Shown here one piece after another: positions 1 to 6,457 of a DNA stretch of 7,530 nt (the first letter of the stretch is position 1; every line of letters begins with the position of its first letter). The DNA is from JAAYXU01 sp050942555 (GTDB taxonomy: Bacteria; Bacillota; Clostridia; Christensenellales; UMGS416). The stretch is from NCBI GenBank assembly GCA_050942555.1, contig JBMNNN010000102.1, positions 1 through 7,530 of the forward strand. Direction: 5' to 3'. The translations under genes were made by a program, and so were the position numbers. Under the pieces are notes generated by a model, which saw only the letters and a list, made by a program, of their open reading frames with translations, was not told the DNA's origin and did not search any database.

Positions 1-52
1 CTTTCATTGATATTTCGCAACTGCTGCCGCCCTGTCTCCCGCGCGCAAAAGT

Positions 53-81
53 TTGACAGTCACGGGACATGCCGCTATAAT
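53..81 (+). promoter_or_regulatory. Sigma-70-type promoter of the oxidoreductase operon
   Basis: A perfect TTGACA (-35) lies at 53-58 and a perfect TATAAT (-10) at 76-81, separated by the optimal 17 bp. Transcription should start near 87-90, leaving a leader of under 40 bases before the ferredoxin gene, too short for a riboswitch. No operator-like repeat stands out around the boxes. A full consensus match implies strong constitutive housekeeping expression, which fits an energy-metabolism operon. Confidence 0.85.
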
Positions 82-113
82 AAACTGATACCTGAACCCT
101 CGCTGGATACATG

Positions 114-120
114 AAGGAGG
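114..120 (+). promoter_or_regulatory. Ribosome binding site that decides the ferredoxin start
   Basis: AAGGAGG at 114-120 is a full anti-16S match and ends 5 bases before the ATG at 126. An in-frame ATG at 111 overlaps this site, so it cannot use it, which makes 126 the start. Confidence 0.85.
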
Positions 121-125
121 TTCCC

Positions 126-332
126 ATGGCTCGCGTTATCATCAATAGCGAATTGTGTAAAGGCTGCGGCCTGTGTGTGGTCGCCTGTCCAAAAAAGATG
201 CTGACGCTGGATCGTTCCCATATCAATACAAAAGGATACAATCCGGCTCATCTTATAAAGCCAGAGGCATGCATCGGGTGCGCGATGTGCGCGCGCATGT
301 GCCCGGATGTGTGCATCGAGGTGGAAAAATAG
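126..332 (+). CDS. 2-oxoacid:ferredoxin oxidoreductase delta subunit (2x[4Fe-4S] ferredoxin)
   Basis: A 68-residue cytoplasmic iron-sulfur protein, equivalent to the VorD/KorD delta subunit. Two complete CxxCxxCxxxCP clusters are visible: Cys11, 14, 17, 21 and Cys49, 52, 55, 59. They should bind two [4Fe-4S] centres that carry electrons from the TPP site of the beta subunit to free ferredoxin. The length fits stand-alone delta subunits. It is the first gene of the operon, and the alpha gene begins 10 bases after its stop, so translation is probably coupled. The ATG at 126 is chosen because AAGGAGG sits just upstream; an in-frame ATG at 111 would add five residues (MKEVP) but lacks a ribosome binding site. 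Family and role are seen directly in the motifs; the substrate of the complex is inferred from its partners. Confidence 0.93.
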   Translation: MARVIINSELCKGCGLCVVACPKKMLTLDRSHINTKGYNPAHLIKPEACIGCAMCARMCPDVCIEVEK

Positions 333-342
333 GAGGAGAAAC

Positions 343-1413
343 ATGGCAAAAGTCCTAATGAAAGGCAACGAAGCGATAGCGGAAGCCGCCATACAGGCCG
401 GATGCCGCTTCTTTTTCGGCTACCCCATCACGCCCCAGAACCAGATCCCCGAATATATGGCCCGTCGGATGCCCGAAGTGGGCGGCTGCTTCCTGCAAGC
501 CGAGTCCGAAATCGCGGCCATCAACATGGTGTACGGCGCGGCCGGTTCCGGAGCGCGCGCGATGACCAGCTCCTCCTCGCCGGGCATCAGCCTCAAGCAG
601 GAAGGGATCTCCTATATCGCCGGAGCAAGGCTTCCCTGCCTCATCGTCAACATGGTACGGGGCGGCCCGGGGCTTGGCAGCATACAGCCCTCGCAGTCCG
701 ACTATTTTCAGGCGACGCGTGGCGGCGGTCACGGCGACTATCGCACTGTGGTGCTGGCTCCCTCCACGCTGCAGGAGGCGGTGGAGCTCACGCAGGAGGG
801 ATTCGATATCGCCGACCAGTACCGCGTACCGGTGATGCTGCTGGGCGACGGCATGCTGGGACAGATGATGGAGCCCGTAGAGTTCGGCACATACACGCCC
901 CGAAAGCTTCCCGAAAAGACATGGGCGACCACGGGGACCCGGGGAGCGCGTCGGCCAAACATCATTAATTCGCTCTACATCGAGCCTGAGGTGCTTGAAA
1001 AAATAAACGAGGAGCTCCAGACCACATACCGGGAGATTGCGGCCAACGAAACCCGCTGCGCGCACCATGCCTGCGACGGCGCGCAGGTGATCGTCGTGGC
1101 CTACGGCACCACCGCGCGCATCGTGCGCTCCGCCATCGACATGCTGGCGCAGGAGCGCGGCATACGTGCCGGGATGGTGCGTCCGGTCACGCTGTGGCCC
1201 TTCCCCGAGGCAGCCATCGCCAAGGTGGCGGCGCAGCCCTCGGTAAAGGCCGTTCTCGCGGTTGAGATGAGCGCCGGGCAGATGGTAGACGACGTGCGCA
1301 TCGCCGTGAATGGCGCAAAGCCCGTTCATTTCTACGGGCGCACAGGAGGCGTCGTGCCCATGCCCGGCGAGATAGCCGGTGTGATAGCGAAACTGGCGGG
1401 GGGTGACCAGTAA
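343..1413 (+). CDS. vorB: 2-oxoacid:ferredoxin oxidoreductase alpha subunit, VorB-like
   Basis: A 356-residue alpha subunit of a 2-oxoacid:ferredoxin oxidoreductase, which oxidatively decarboxylates a 2-oxoacid with CoA to acyl-CoA, CO2 and reduced ferredoxin. Residues ~1-185 form the pyrimidine-binding TPP domain. It carries the family YPITP motif at 27-31, a Glu in the ESE segment (54-56) at the place of the glutamate that activates TPP, and the SSSSPGISLKQEG stretch at 76-88. Residues ~245-350 form the transketolase C-terminal-like domain. The GYPITPQNQIPEYMA and GGPGLGSIQPSQSDYFQ stretches match proteins annotated as the 3-methyl-2-oxobutanoate (VOR) subunit VorB, so branched-chain 2-oxoacids are the best substrate guess; 2-oxoglutarate (KorA) cannot be excluded. 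The ATG at 343 follows AGGAGG (331-336) by 6 bases. An upstream in-frame ATG at 307 lies inside the ferredoxin gene and is unlikely. The stop overlaps the beta start (TAATG). Confidence 0.93.
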   Translation: MAKVLMKGNEAIAEAAIQAGCRFFFGYPITPQNQIPEYMARRMPEVGGCFLQAESEIAAINMVYGAAGSGARAMTSSSSPGISLKQEGISYIAGARLPCLIVNMVRGGPGLGSIQPSQSDYFQATRGGGHGDYRTVVLAPSTLQEAVELTQEGFDIADQYRVPVMLLGDGMLGQMMEPVEFGTYTPRKLPEKTWATTGTRGARRPNIINSLYIEPEVLEKINEELQTTYREIAANETRCAHHACDGAQVIVVAYGTTARIVRSAIDMLAQERGIRAGMVRPVTLWPFPEAAIAKVAAQPSVKAVLAVEMSAGQMVDDVRIAVNGAKPVHFYGRTGGVVPMPGEIAGVIAKLAGGDQ

Positions 1414-2153
1414 TGGCGAAAACCGTTTTTAAGAAAACATCAATGCTGACAGACGTACCCTTTCACTACTGTCCCGGCTGTACGCATGGCATCGTACATC
1501 GTCTGGTAGCGGAGACGCTCGAGGAACTGGACGTGGGCGGCCGCGCCATCGGCGTAGCCCCGGTGGGTTGCGCGGTCTTTGCGTATAATTATTTCAACTG
1601 CGATATGCACGAAGCCTCGCACGGCCGCGCTCCGGCGGTCGCTACCGGCATTAAGCGGGTGCACCCCGGCAACGTGATATTCACCTATCAGGGCGACGGC
1701 GATCTGGCATCGATCGGTGCTGCTGAGATCGTGCACGCTGCGGCCCGCGGGGAGAAGATCACCGTCATATTCATCAACAACGCGATATACGGCATGACCG
1801 GCGGCCAGATGGCCCCGACCACGCTTCCCGGGCAGGTGACCACCACGTCGCCGTACGGACGGGATCCGGAGCACTGCGGCTATCCGGTACGCGTATGCGA
1901 GATGCTGTCCACACTGGACGGGGCCGCGTACCTCGAGCGGGTATCGGTGCACGATGTTCCCCATGTGCTCGCCGCAAAAAAGGCGATCCGAAAAGCCTTC
2001 GAAACACAGATCGCCCGAAAGGGATTCTCGCTGGTGGAAGTGCTGTCCACCTGCTCGACCAACTGGGGCATGACGCCCGTAGAAGCCCTCGACTGGGTAC
2101 GCGACAATATGATCCCGCGCTATCCGCTGGGCGTATACAAGGAGGCGCAGTGA
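1413..2153 (+). CDS. 2-oxoacid:ferredoxin oxidoreductase beta subunit (TPP-binding)
   Basis: A 246-residue catalytic beta subunit (VorA/KorB type) that holds thiamine pyrophosphate and an internal [4Fe-4S] cluster. The TPP/Mg motif runs from GDG at 94-96 to NN at 122-123, followed by IYGMTGGQ, as in the family. The Cys residues expected to bind the cluster are in place: Cys20 and Cys23 (CPGC), Cys53 (VGC) and Cys214 (LSTC). Its length is normal for clostridial VorA-like beta subunits and shorter than many KorB proteins. The ATG overlaps the alpha stop by one base, a typical translational-coupling junction for subunits made in equal amounts, with a G-rich stretch (1399-1405) as a weak ribosome binding site. 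It must pair with the alpha subunit to form the active site, which is shared between them. I am sure of family and subunit, less so of substrate. Confidence 0.93.
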   Translation: MAKTVFKKTSMLTDVPFHYCPGCTHGIVHRLVAETLEELDVGGRAIGVAPVGCAVFAYNYFNCDMHEASHGRAPAVATGIKRVHPGNVIFTYQGDGDLASIGAAEIVHAAARGEKITVIFINNAIYGMTGGQMAPTTLPGQVTTTSPYGRDPEHCGYPVRVCEMLSTLDGAAYLERVSVHDVPHVLAAKKAIRKAFETQIARKGFSLVEVLSTCSTNWGMTPVEALDWVRDNMIPRYPLGVYKEAQ

Positions 2154-2154
2154 C

Positions 2155-2703
2155 ATGACCGAGCAGATCATCATCGCGGGCTTTGGCGGTCAGGGCGTCA
2201 TGTCGATGGGACAGATGCTGGCCTATGCCGGTATGCACGAAGACCGCCACGTATCCTGGCTTCCCTCCTACGGCCCCGAAATGCGCGGCGGTACGGCCAA
2301 CTGCCATGTCGTGCTGTCCGACGAGCCAGTGGCCTCCCCCATCGTCGCCCAGGCCGACGCCGTCATCGCGCTCAACCGTCCTTCTCTTGATAAATATGAA
2401 AGCTGCGTCCGTCCCGGAGGAAGGCTGTTCATCAACAGCTCGCTCATCGATCGCGGTGCGAAAAGGGACGATATCGAGGTCTACAAGATACCCGCCAATG
2501 AAATCGCGGCCGAGATCGGAAACGCCCGGGTTGCGGGCATGACGATGCTGGGGGCTTATCTGGCGGCCTCGGGCGCGGTTCCCATCGAGTCGGTACTGGA
2601 ATCGCTCCTCAAGGTACTGGGCGAAAAGAAAGCCAAACTGGTACCCGCCAACCGGCTGGCTCTCGAGCGGGGCGCTGCGCTGGCCGGGCAGAGCAATCGG
2701 TAG
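2155..2703 (+). CDS. 2-oxoacid:ferredoxin oxidoreductase gamma subunit
   Basis: A 182-residue gamma subunit (VorC/KorC type; the pyruvate/ketoisovalerate oxidoreductase catalytic-domain family). The N-terminal GFGGQGV at 9-15 is the glycine-rich family signature, and SYGPEMRGG at 38-46 is the second conserved block. This subunit completes the fold around the CoA and TPP sites of the complex. The ATG at 2155 lies 1 base after the beta stop and follows AAGGAGG (2139-2145) by 9 bases, so it belongs to the same transcript. With this gene the locus encodes a full delta-alpha-beta-gamma set, with no fusion or missing subunit. No signal peptide or membrane segment is visible; the protein is cytoplasmic. 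Confidence 0.92.
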   Translation: MTEQIIIAGFGGQGVMSMGQMLAYAGMHEDRHVSWLPSYGPEMRGGTANCHVVLSDEPVASPIVAQADAVIALNRPSLDKYESCVRPGGRLFINSSLIDRGAKRDDIEVYKIPANEIAAEIGNARVAGMTMLGAYLAASGAVPIESVLESLLKVLGEKKAKLVPANRLALERGAALAGQSNR

Positions 2704-2726
2704 CGCCGCCGAAAGGAGGCCCCACA

Positions 2727-3959
2727 GTGAAAGCCCGAGCGACGCAACTCGCGCTGTGCATGATACTGGCGGTCGCCCTTTCCTGCTGCGGCGGCAGCGC
2801 AGAGCCCGATCCCCTGGCCACGACCGCGCCAACCCCAATTGTCATCACAGATGCGGCGCAGGCTCCGGCAAACCTGCTCAACCGCTTTTCGCTGGAGCTT
2901 TTCCGGCGCATGGACGACGGGCAGAAGAATATTCTCGTATGTACGCAGTCGGTCGGTATATCGCTGGGCATGCTCCGGATCGGCGCGGCGGGAACCACCG
3001 CCTCGCAGATGGACGCGGTGCTGGGATTTACGGGGCTTGTGGAAGATGCGCTTCCCGCGCTTTTTCGCAGGCTGAGCGACAACCTCTCCGCAGTTGACGG
3101 ACTGGATCTTGATCTCATACACGGTCTGTATGTAGGCGAAGGCCCGACCGTCAGGGAAAAGTATATCGAGACCGTGCTGGATACATTCGACGCCCCGGTC
3201 ACCCTCATCGACTTTACCCAGCCGGTGACGCTGGAGCTCGTCAACGACTGGGTTGGACAGGTTTCGGGCGGAAGGGTCGACCGGCTGTTCGACTCGCTGG
3301 ACCCCGGGACACGGGTGCTGCTGGTGGACAGCGCGATATTTGCGGGACAGTGGCTCCGTGCCTTCGACAGGCGCACGACAACGCCGCTTCCATTCACGAT
3401 CGAGGACGGCCACCCGGTCGTCGTATCGGTCATGTACGGACAGGCGGAAATGGCGCGCTATACGGGCGACGATGCGGACTGCCTGTATATGCCGCTCGAC
3501 GGCGGCGGGGCGGAATTCTGGCTGCTGCTGCCCCCAAAGAACGTGCCGCTTGCTGATTTTGTGGATTCGCTCACCGCCGACGCCCTGTCAGCCTGGCGGG
3601 ACCAGGCTACGGACGGGCTGTGGAAAGTCATGCTGCCCCGACTGACCCTCACATGGAGCGGCGACCTGAGCGGGGTGCTCTCCGACATGGGCGCGTCAGA
3701 GCTGTTCGATGCGCAGAGCGCCGATCTATCGAATATGGGCACCGGGCTTTATTTGAGCCGGGCCCAGCACCGGGCTCAGCTTACTCTGGATGAAACCGGC
3801 GCACAGGAAGCGCTGATCAAGAGTCCCGCCCTTTCGCAGGAGGGAAAGGACGACGCGATTTTCACGGCAACGCGTCCCTTTGCGTTCCTTGTGGTCGGGC
3901 AGCCATCGGGAACGATCCTGTTCGCAGGAACGCTGCACAATCCGCTCCCGGGCACATAA
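2727..3959 (+). CDS. Serpin-family lipoprotein (serine/cysteine protease inhibitor fold)
   Basis: A 410-residue serpin with a lipoprotein signal: basic N-terminus, hydrophobic core (8-19) and a probable lipidated Cys20 (VALSC, a slightly weak lipobox), then a Pro/Thr-rich spacer to ~48. The full serpin fold follows: start of helix A (LLNRFSLELF, 50-59), the NILV...GAAGTTASQM block (68-95), VNDWVGQVSGGRVDRLF (172-188), the AIFAGQW strand (203-209), the reactive-centre loop (~356-378), RPFAF (383-387) and the terminal GTILFAGTLHNP (395-406). Serpins trap serine or cysteine proteases by inserting the cleaved loop into a beta-sheet. Here the hinge reads DETGAQEALIK (355-365) where inhibitory serpins have roughly EEGTEAAAAT, so inhibition is uncertain. 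The usual Asn of the LVNA motif is Asp201. The GTG start follows AAAGGAGG (2712-2719) by 7 bases. It lies 23 bases after the gamma gene, so it is probably co-transcribed. Confidence 0.9.
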   Translation: MKARATQLALCMILAVALSCCGGSAEPDPLATTAPTPIVITDAAQAPANLLNRFSLELFRRMDDGQKNILVCTQSVGISLGMLRIGAAGTTASQMDAVLGFTGLVEDALPALFRRLSDNLSAVDGLDLDLIHGLYVGEGPTVREKYIETVLDTFDAPVTLIDFTQPVTLELVNDWVGQVSGGRVDRLFDSLDPGTRVLLVDSAIFAGQWLRAFDRRTTTPLPFTIEDGHPVVVSVMYGQAEMARYTGDDADCLYMPLDGGGAEFWLLLPPKNVPLADFVDSLTADALSAWRDQATDGLWKVMLPRLTLTWSGDLSGVLSDMGASELFDAQSADLSNMGTGLYLSRAQHRAQLTLDETGAQEALIKSPALSQEGKDDAIFTATRPFAFLVVGQPSGTILFAGTLHNPLPGT

Positions 3960-3990
3960 CCTGCCACTATCCTGAAAGGAATGTGATCTC

Positions 3991-5550
3991 GTGAACTCCG
4001 TCTTGACTGCCATTGAGAAACTGCTGGCATTCGGGCTGTGCTACGCGCTGATCGAACCGCTGGATGTTCCCCACGTCCGCAACGCGCTGCTGGACGCGTT
4101 ATCGCTGAGCGAGACCACCGCGACAGGCACCGTACCGCAGACAGAAGGTCCGGTTCCCGAAACGGCTACACCCATCTTGCGTCCGCTGCTCGACTATGCG
4201 GTCAGCCACGGCCTCATCGAGGACACCGTTACCGCACGCACGCTGCTGGACACACGGCTCATGGGTTGCCTTATGCCCCGTCCATCGGAGATCGCAGCGC
4301 GTTTCGAAGCGCTGCGCAACCATGACGGCATAGCGGCTGCTACCGACTGGTTCTATGACATCAATCGCCGCAGCAACTATATTCGGGTAGACGACGTGGC
4401 GCGCAGTCTCGAGTGGCCTTACGAGTCGGGCCGCTACGGACGGCTGAAAATCACGATCAACCTTTCCAAGCCCGAAAAGGATCCACGGGAAATCGCGCAG
4501 CTCAGGACGCTGCCCCGCTCAGCATATCCCGCCTGCCCACTGTGTCTGGACAACGTGGGCTACGCTGGCCGCCTTGATCACCCGGCACGGCAGACCCTCC
4601 GGGTACTTCCCCTGACCCTGAATAGAGAAAGCTGGTTCTTCCAGTACTCCCCGTATGTGTACTACGATCACCATTGCATCGTATTCAAGCGCGAGCATAC
4701 GCCGATGCATATCGATCGGAACACGTTTATCAGGCTTCTTGAGTTCACCGAGCAGTTTCCGCATTATTTCATCGGATCCAACGCAGGTCTGCCGATAGTG
4801 GGCGGCTCGATATTGAACCACGACCATTTCCAGGGCGGAGCCAGCGAGCTCCCGATGGCCCGCGCGGCGATCGACCAGCCGCTCGTCCCGCCGTCTGCCT
4901 TTCCGGGAACGGCGGCAATCCTGCGCTGGCCCATGTCGGTGGTGCGGCTCGGCTGCGACGATCCCGAGGCGCTCGTCGAGGCAGGCGACCGGCTGCTCGC
5001 AGCGTGGCAAGATTACAGCGATCCCGGGCGCGACATCATTGCCCGGAGTCCCGACGGCACGCTCCACAACGCGGTCACGCCCATCGTCCGCCGCCGCGCA
5101 GGCCGCTTCGAGTTGGATCTGGTACTGCGCAATAACAGGACCAGCGCCGAGCATCCGATGGGCATCTTCCACCCGCACGCAGAGCTGCACCACATCAAGA
5201 AGGAAAATATCGGCCTCATCGAGGCGATGGGGTTGTTTATCCTCCCGGGACGGCTGGAAAACGAGTTGGCTGGTCTTTCCGACGTGCTCACCAGCCACGC
5301 GCCTCTCGACGAGCGTACGCTGGAACAGCCCGACCATCCACTGTGCAAGCACCTTCCGTGGCTGCGCGCGATGGTTTCGGAGTACGGGACATCCCTGTCG
5401 CAGACCGAGGCCGCCGTACTGCTTCGCAGGGAAGTGGGCCGCCTGTGCGTGGAAATTCTCCGCGACGCCGGTGTTTTCAAGGACACCCTTGACGGCCGGG
5501 AGGGATTTCTCCACTTCCTGGAATCGGCGGGATACGTAGCCATGAGATAG
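3991..5550 (+). CDS. galT: UDP-glucose--hexose-1-phosphate uridylyltransferase, class II
   Basis: A 519-residue GalT that exchanges UMP between UDP-glucose and galactose-1-phosphate in the Leloir pathway, in the cytoplasm. It belongs to the Firmicutes-type class II enzymes, as shown by MGCLMPRPSE (91-100), FYDINRRSNYIR (121-132), ITINLSKPEKDP (154-165), CPLC (182-185), QYSPYVYYDHH (218-228), FPHYFIGSNAG (256-266) and the active-site block GLPIVGGSILNHDHFQGG (266-283). His277-Asp-His279 is the H-x-H nucleophile pair; His279 is the likely uridylylated residue. Two positions differ from the class II signature: Gly266 where Asp is usual, and Asn276 where Ser/Ala is usual. The length is about that of the family. 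The GTG start is supported by GAAAGGA (3974-3980) and by alignment of the N-terminus with the family. It lies 31 bases after the serpin gene; no galK or galE is in the window. Confidence 0.94.
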   Translation: MNSVLTAIEKLLAFGLCYALIEPLDVPHVRNALLDALSLSETTATGTVPQTEGPVPETATPILRPLLDYAVSHGLIEDTVTARTLLDTRLMGCLMPRPSEIAARFEALRNHDGIAAATDWFYDINRRSNYIRVDDVARSLEWPYESGRYGRLKITINLSKPEKDPREIAQLRTLPRSAYPACPLCLDNVGYAGRLDHPARQTLRVLPLTLNRESWFFQYSPYVYYDHHCIVFKREHTPMHIDRNTFIRLLEFTEQFPHYFIGSNAGLPIVGGSILNHDHFQGGASELPMARAAIDQPLVPPSAFPGTAAILRWPMSVVRLGCDDPEALVEAGDRLLAAWQDYSDPGRDIIARSPDGTLHNAVTPIVRRRAGRFELDLVLRNNRTSAEHPMGIFHPHAELHHIKKENIGLIEAMGLFILPGRLENELAGLSDVLTSHAPLDERTLEQPDHPLCKHLPWLRAMVSEYGTSLSQTEAAVLLRREVGRLCVEILRDAGVFKDTLDGREGFLHFLESAGYVAMR

Positions 5551-5579
5551 CCCGCTGATTCTCTCTATCGGGAGGGTTC

Positions 5580-5631
5580 AGGCGGCGCATGGGGTATATA
5601 CTGTGTTCTCTTCATATGCCGCCTCAGTTTT
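5580..5631 (+). terminator. Probable weak intrinsic terminator after galT
   Basis: AGGCGGC (5580-5586) pairs with GCCGCCT (5618-5624), a 7-bp GC-rich stem that can extend by two A-T pairs beyond a 2-base bulge. The loop is long (about 25 bases), and the T-tract (TTTT, 5628-5631) starts 3 bases after the stem. This is the only hairpin plus T-run I see after galT, so it is the likely operon end, though it is not a strong terminator. Confidence 0.45.
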
Positions 5632-5698
5632 CGTGTGGTGGACGGCGTCGCCCGGTGAAAAATTTATAAAAATATAGTGTTTTAGTAACGTCTTTATA

Positions 5699-5707
5699 TG
5701 GTACAAT
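5699..5707 (+). promoter_or_regulatory. Extended -10 promoter upstream of the small lipoprotein gene
   Basis: TG-G-TACAAT at 5699-5707 is an extended -10 element with one mismatch to TATAAT. It sits at the end of an AT-rich tract (about 5657-5710) that contrasts with the GC-rich genes. No good -35 is found at 16-18 bp, which extended -10 promoters can tolerate. Transcription would start near 5714, giving a leader of about 90 bases. Confidence 0.5.
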
Positions 5708-5731
5708 AAAAGAAACTCTGCGTGCGTCGTC

Positions 5732-5752
5732 CCGTATTGGCAACCGATACGG
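5732..5752. repeat. 21-base inverted repeat in the leader (possible operator or RNA hairpin)
   Basis: CCGTATTGG (5732-5740) and CCGATACGG (5744-5752) are inverted arms around a CAA centre; as RNA they pair over 9 bp with one G-U wobble. The repeat lies between the extended -10 promoter and a second TATAAT box, and no T-run follows, so it is not a terminator. Its size and place suit a repressor operator or a 5' stability hairpin. Which of these it is cannot be told from sequence. Confidence 0.5.
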
Positions 5753-5756
5753 CGGG

Positions 5757-5762
5757 TATAAT
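5757..5762 (+). promoter_or_regulatory. Second TATAAT box upstream of the small lipoprotein gene
   Basis: A perfect TATAAT lies at 5757-5762, just after the inverted repeat. The best -35-like hexamer, TTGGCA at 5737-5742, is only 14 bp away, shorter than the usual 16-18, so this may be a weak promoter or chance. If used, transcription would start near 5769, and the inverted repeat would overlap the promoter. Confidence 0.3.
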
Positions 5763-5802
5763 AGAAGCGAATGGAATTGCGCTGAAGATGGGAGGAGCGG
5801 TC

Positions 5803-6435
5803 ATGAAATACTTTACACGGTTTGTTCCCTATTTACTGATGATGGGTCTTCTCATTACCAGCTGCGCTGCGCCGGCCGGTCCGGCTACGATGGATCCGGA
5901 TTTTATCGAGCCTACTTTTACATTCGACCGGGTACACGGCGATATATACCACTATGACAGCTCTCTTGGGAAAGTCACGTGGCGCGAGGAGGGCGGCAAG
6001 GGTCTCATCACGGTGAAGGGCGTTGATTTTGCCGAGGTCCGTGGCGATGAGGCCCAGTTTTCGTTCCCCGGCGGACGGACGATGTCAGCCAGGATAGGCC
6101 GGGACGGATCTGTGGAGACGGTGTCCGTGGCGTCGGGCGTCGTGGTGGGCACCGACGACCACGAGAGCATCGTGCTGGCGGTCAGCGTAGCCCGCGACGC
6201 GCTGAGCAGGGCGAGGCGTGTTTCGCTGCGCAACGCGCTGTGGATGCTTTTCCTGCTGGTACTTGGCGTGGCGCTCTTTCTGCTGACGCCCCAGGTGCTC
6301 GCCTTCGCCGATCGCTTTACCCGCTCCTCGCGCAGCGGCGACCGGCGCGCCAATATACTGCTGAGAGCCGGCGGTCTGCTGCTGGCCATCATACCGATCC
6401 TGGTGCTGGTGGCGACGGGAGGCAAGTTCCGGTAA
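5803..6435 (+). CDS. Predicted lipoprotein with two C-terminal membrane segments, function unknown
   Basis: A 210-residue protein I do not recognise. The N-terminus is a clear lipoprotein signal: hydrophobic 7-17, then the lipobox ITSC with Cys21 as the lipidated residue. Residues ~22-138 form a soluble, beta-rich-looking region with a YHYDSSLGKVTW stretch (49-60) and FPGGRTM (88-94). Two hydrophobic segments follow, ~145-168 and ~187-206, joined by a basic, Arg-rich stretch (171-188). The predicted topology is an outer-face domain tethered by lipid at one end and by a membrane hairpin at the other. The C-terminal part loosely resembles small two-helix membrane domains of unknown function (DUF6199-like), but this is a weak impression. 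The ATG at 5803 is chosen because GGAGGAG (5791-5797) precedes it; the frame is open upstream to 5722, but that would mask the signal peptide. It has its own promoter region and a terminator. Confidence 0.8.
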   Translation: MKYFTRFVPYLLMMGLLITSCAAPAGPATMDPDFIEPTFTFDRVHGDIYHYDSSLGKVTWREEGGKGLITVKGVDFAEVRGDEAQFSFPGGRTMSARIGRDGSVETVSVASGVVVGTDDHESIVLAVSVARDALSRARRVSLRNALWMLFLLVLGVALFLLTPQVLAFADRFTRSSRSGDRRANILLRAGGLLLAIIPILVLVATGGKFR

Positions 6436-6457
6436 AGGTGATGATCATCGTACCCAG

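Noticed and set aside
32..59. CTGTC...GACAG inverted pair around the -35 box as an operator
   Set aside because: Only 5 bp with an 18-base loop; expected by chance.
111..125. In-frame ATG at 111 as the start of the ferredoxin
   Set aside because: It overlaps the AAGGAGG ribosome binding site, which is correctly spaced for the ATG at 126; the extra residues are not part of the ferredoxin family.
307..342. In-frame ATG at 307 as the start of the alpha subunit
   Set aside because: It lies inside the ferredoxin gene, lacks a ribosome binding site and adds an Arg-rich stretch foreign to the family; AGGAGG at 331 serves the ATG at 343.
355..1329. Long minus-strand open frame of 324 codons opposite the alpha subunit gene
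   Set aside because: Its translation is rich in His, Arg and Gly with no recognisable domain, and the opposite strand is a clear family member. GC-rich codon bias creates such open antisense frames.
1774..2838. Minus-strand open frame of 354 codons across the beta and gamma genes
   Set aside because: It spans three rightward genes, has no ribosome binding site or motif and has low-complexity Arg/Ser/Pro composition; it is a shadow of the real genes.
4519..5514. Minus-strand open frame of 331 codons opposite galT
   Set aside because: galT is highly conserved in the forward frame; the reverse frame shows no domain and no start signals.
5551..5572. CCCG...CGGG hairpin just after the galT stop as a terminator
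   Set aside because: Only a 4-bp stem with a 14-base loop and no T-run; the 5580-5631 hairpin is a better candidate.
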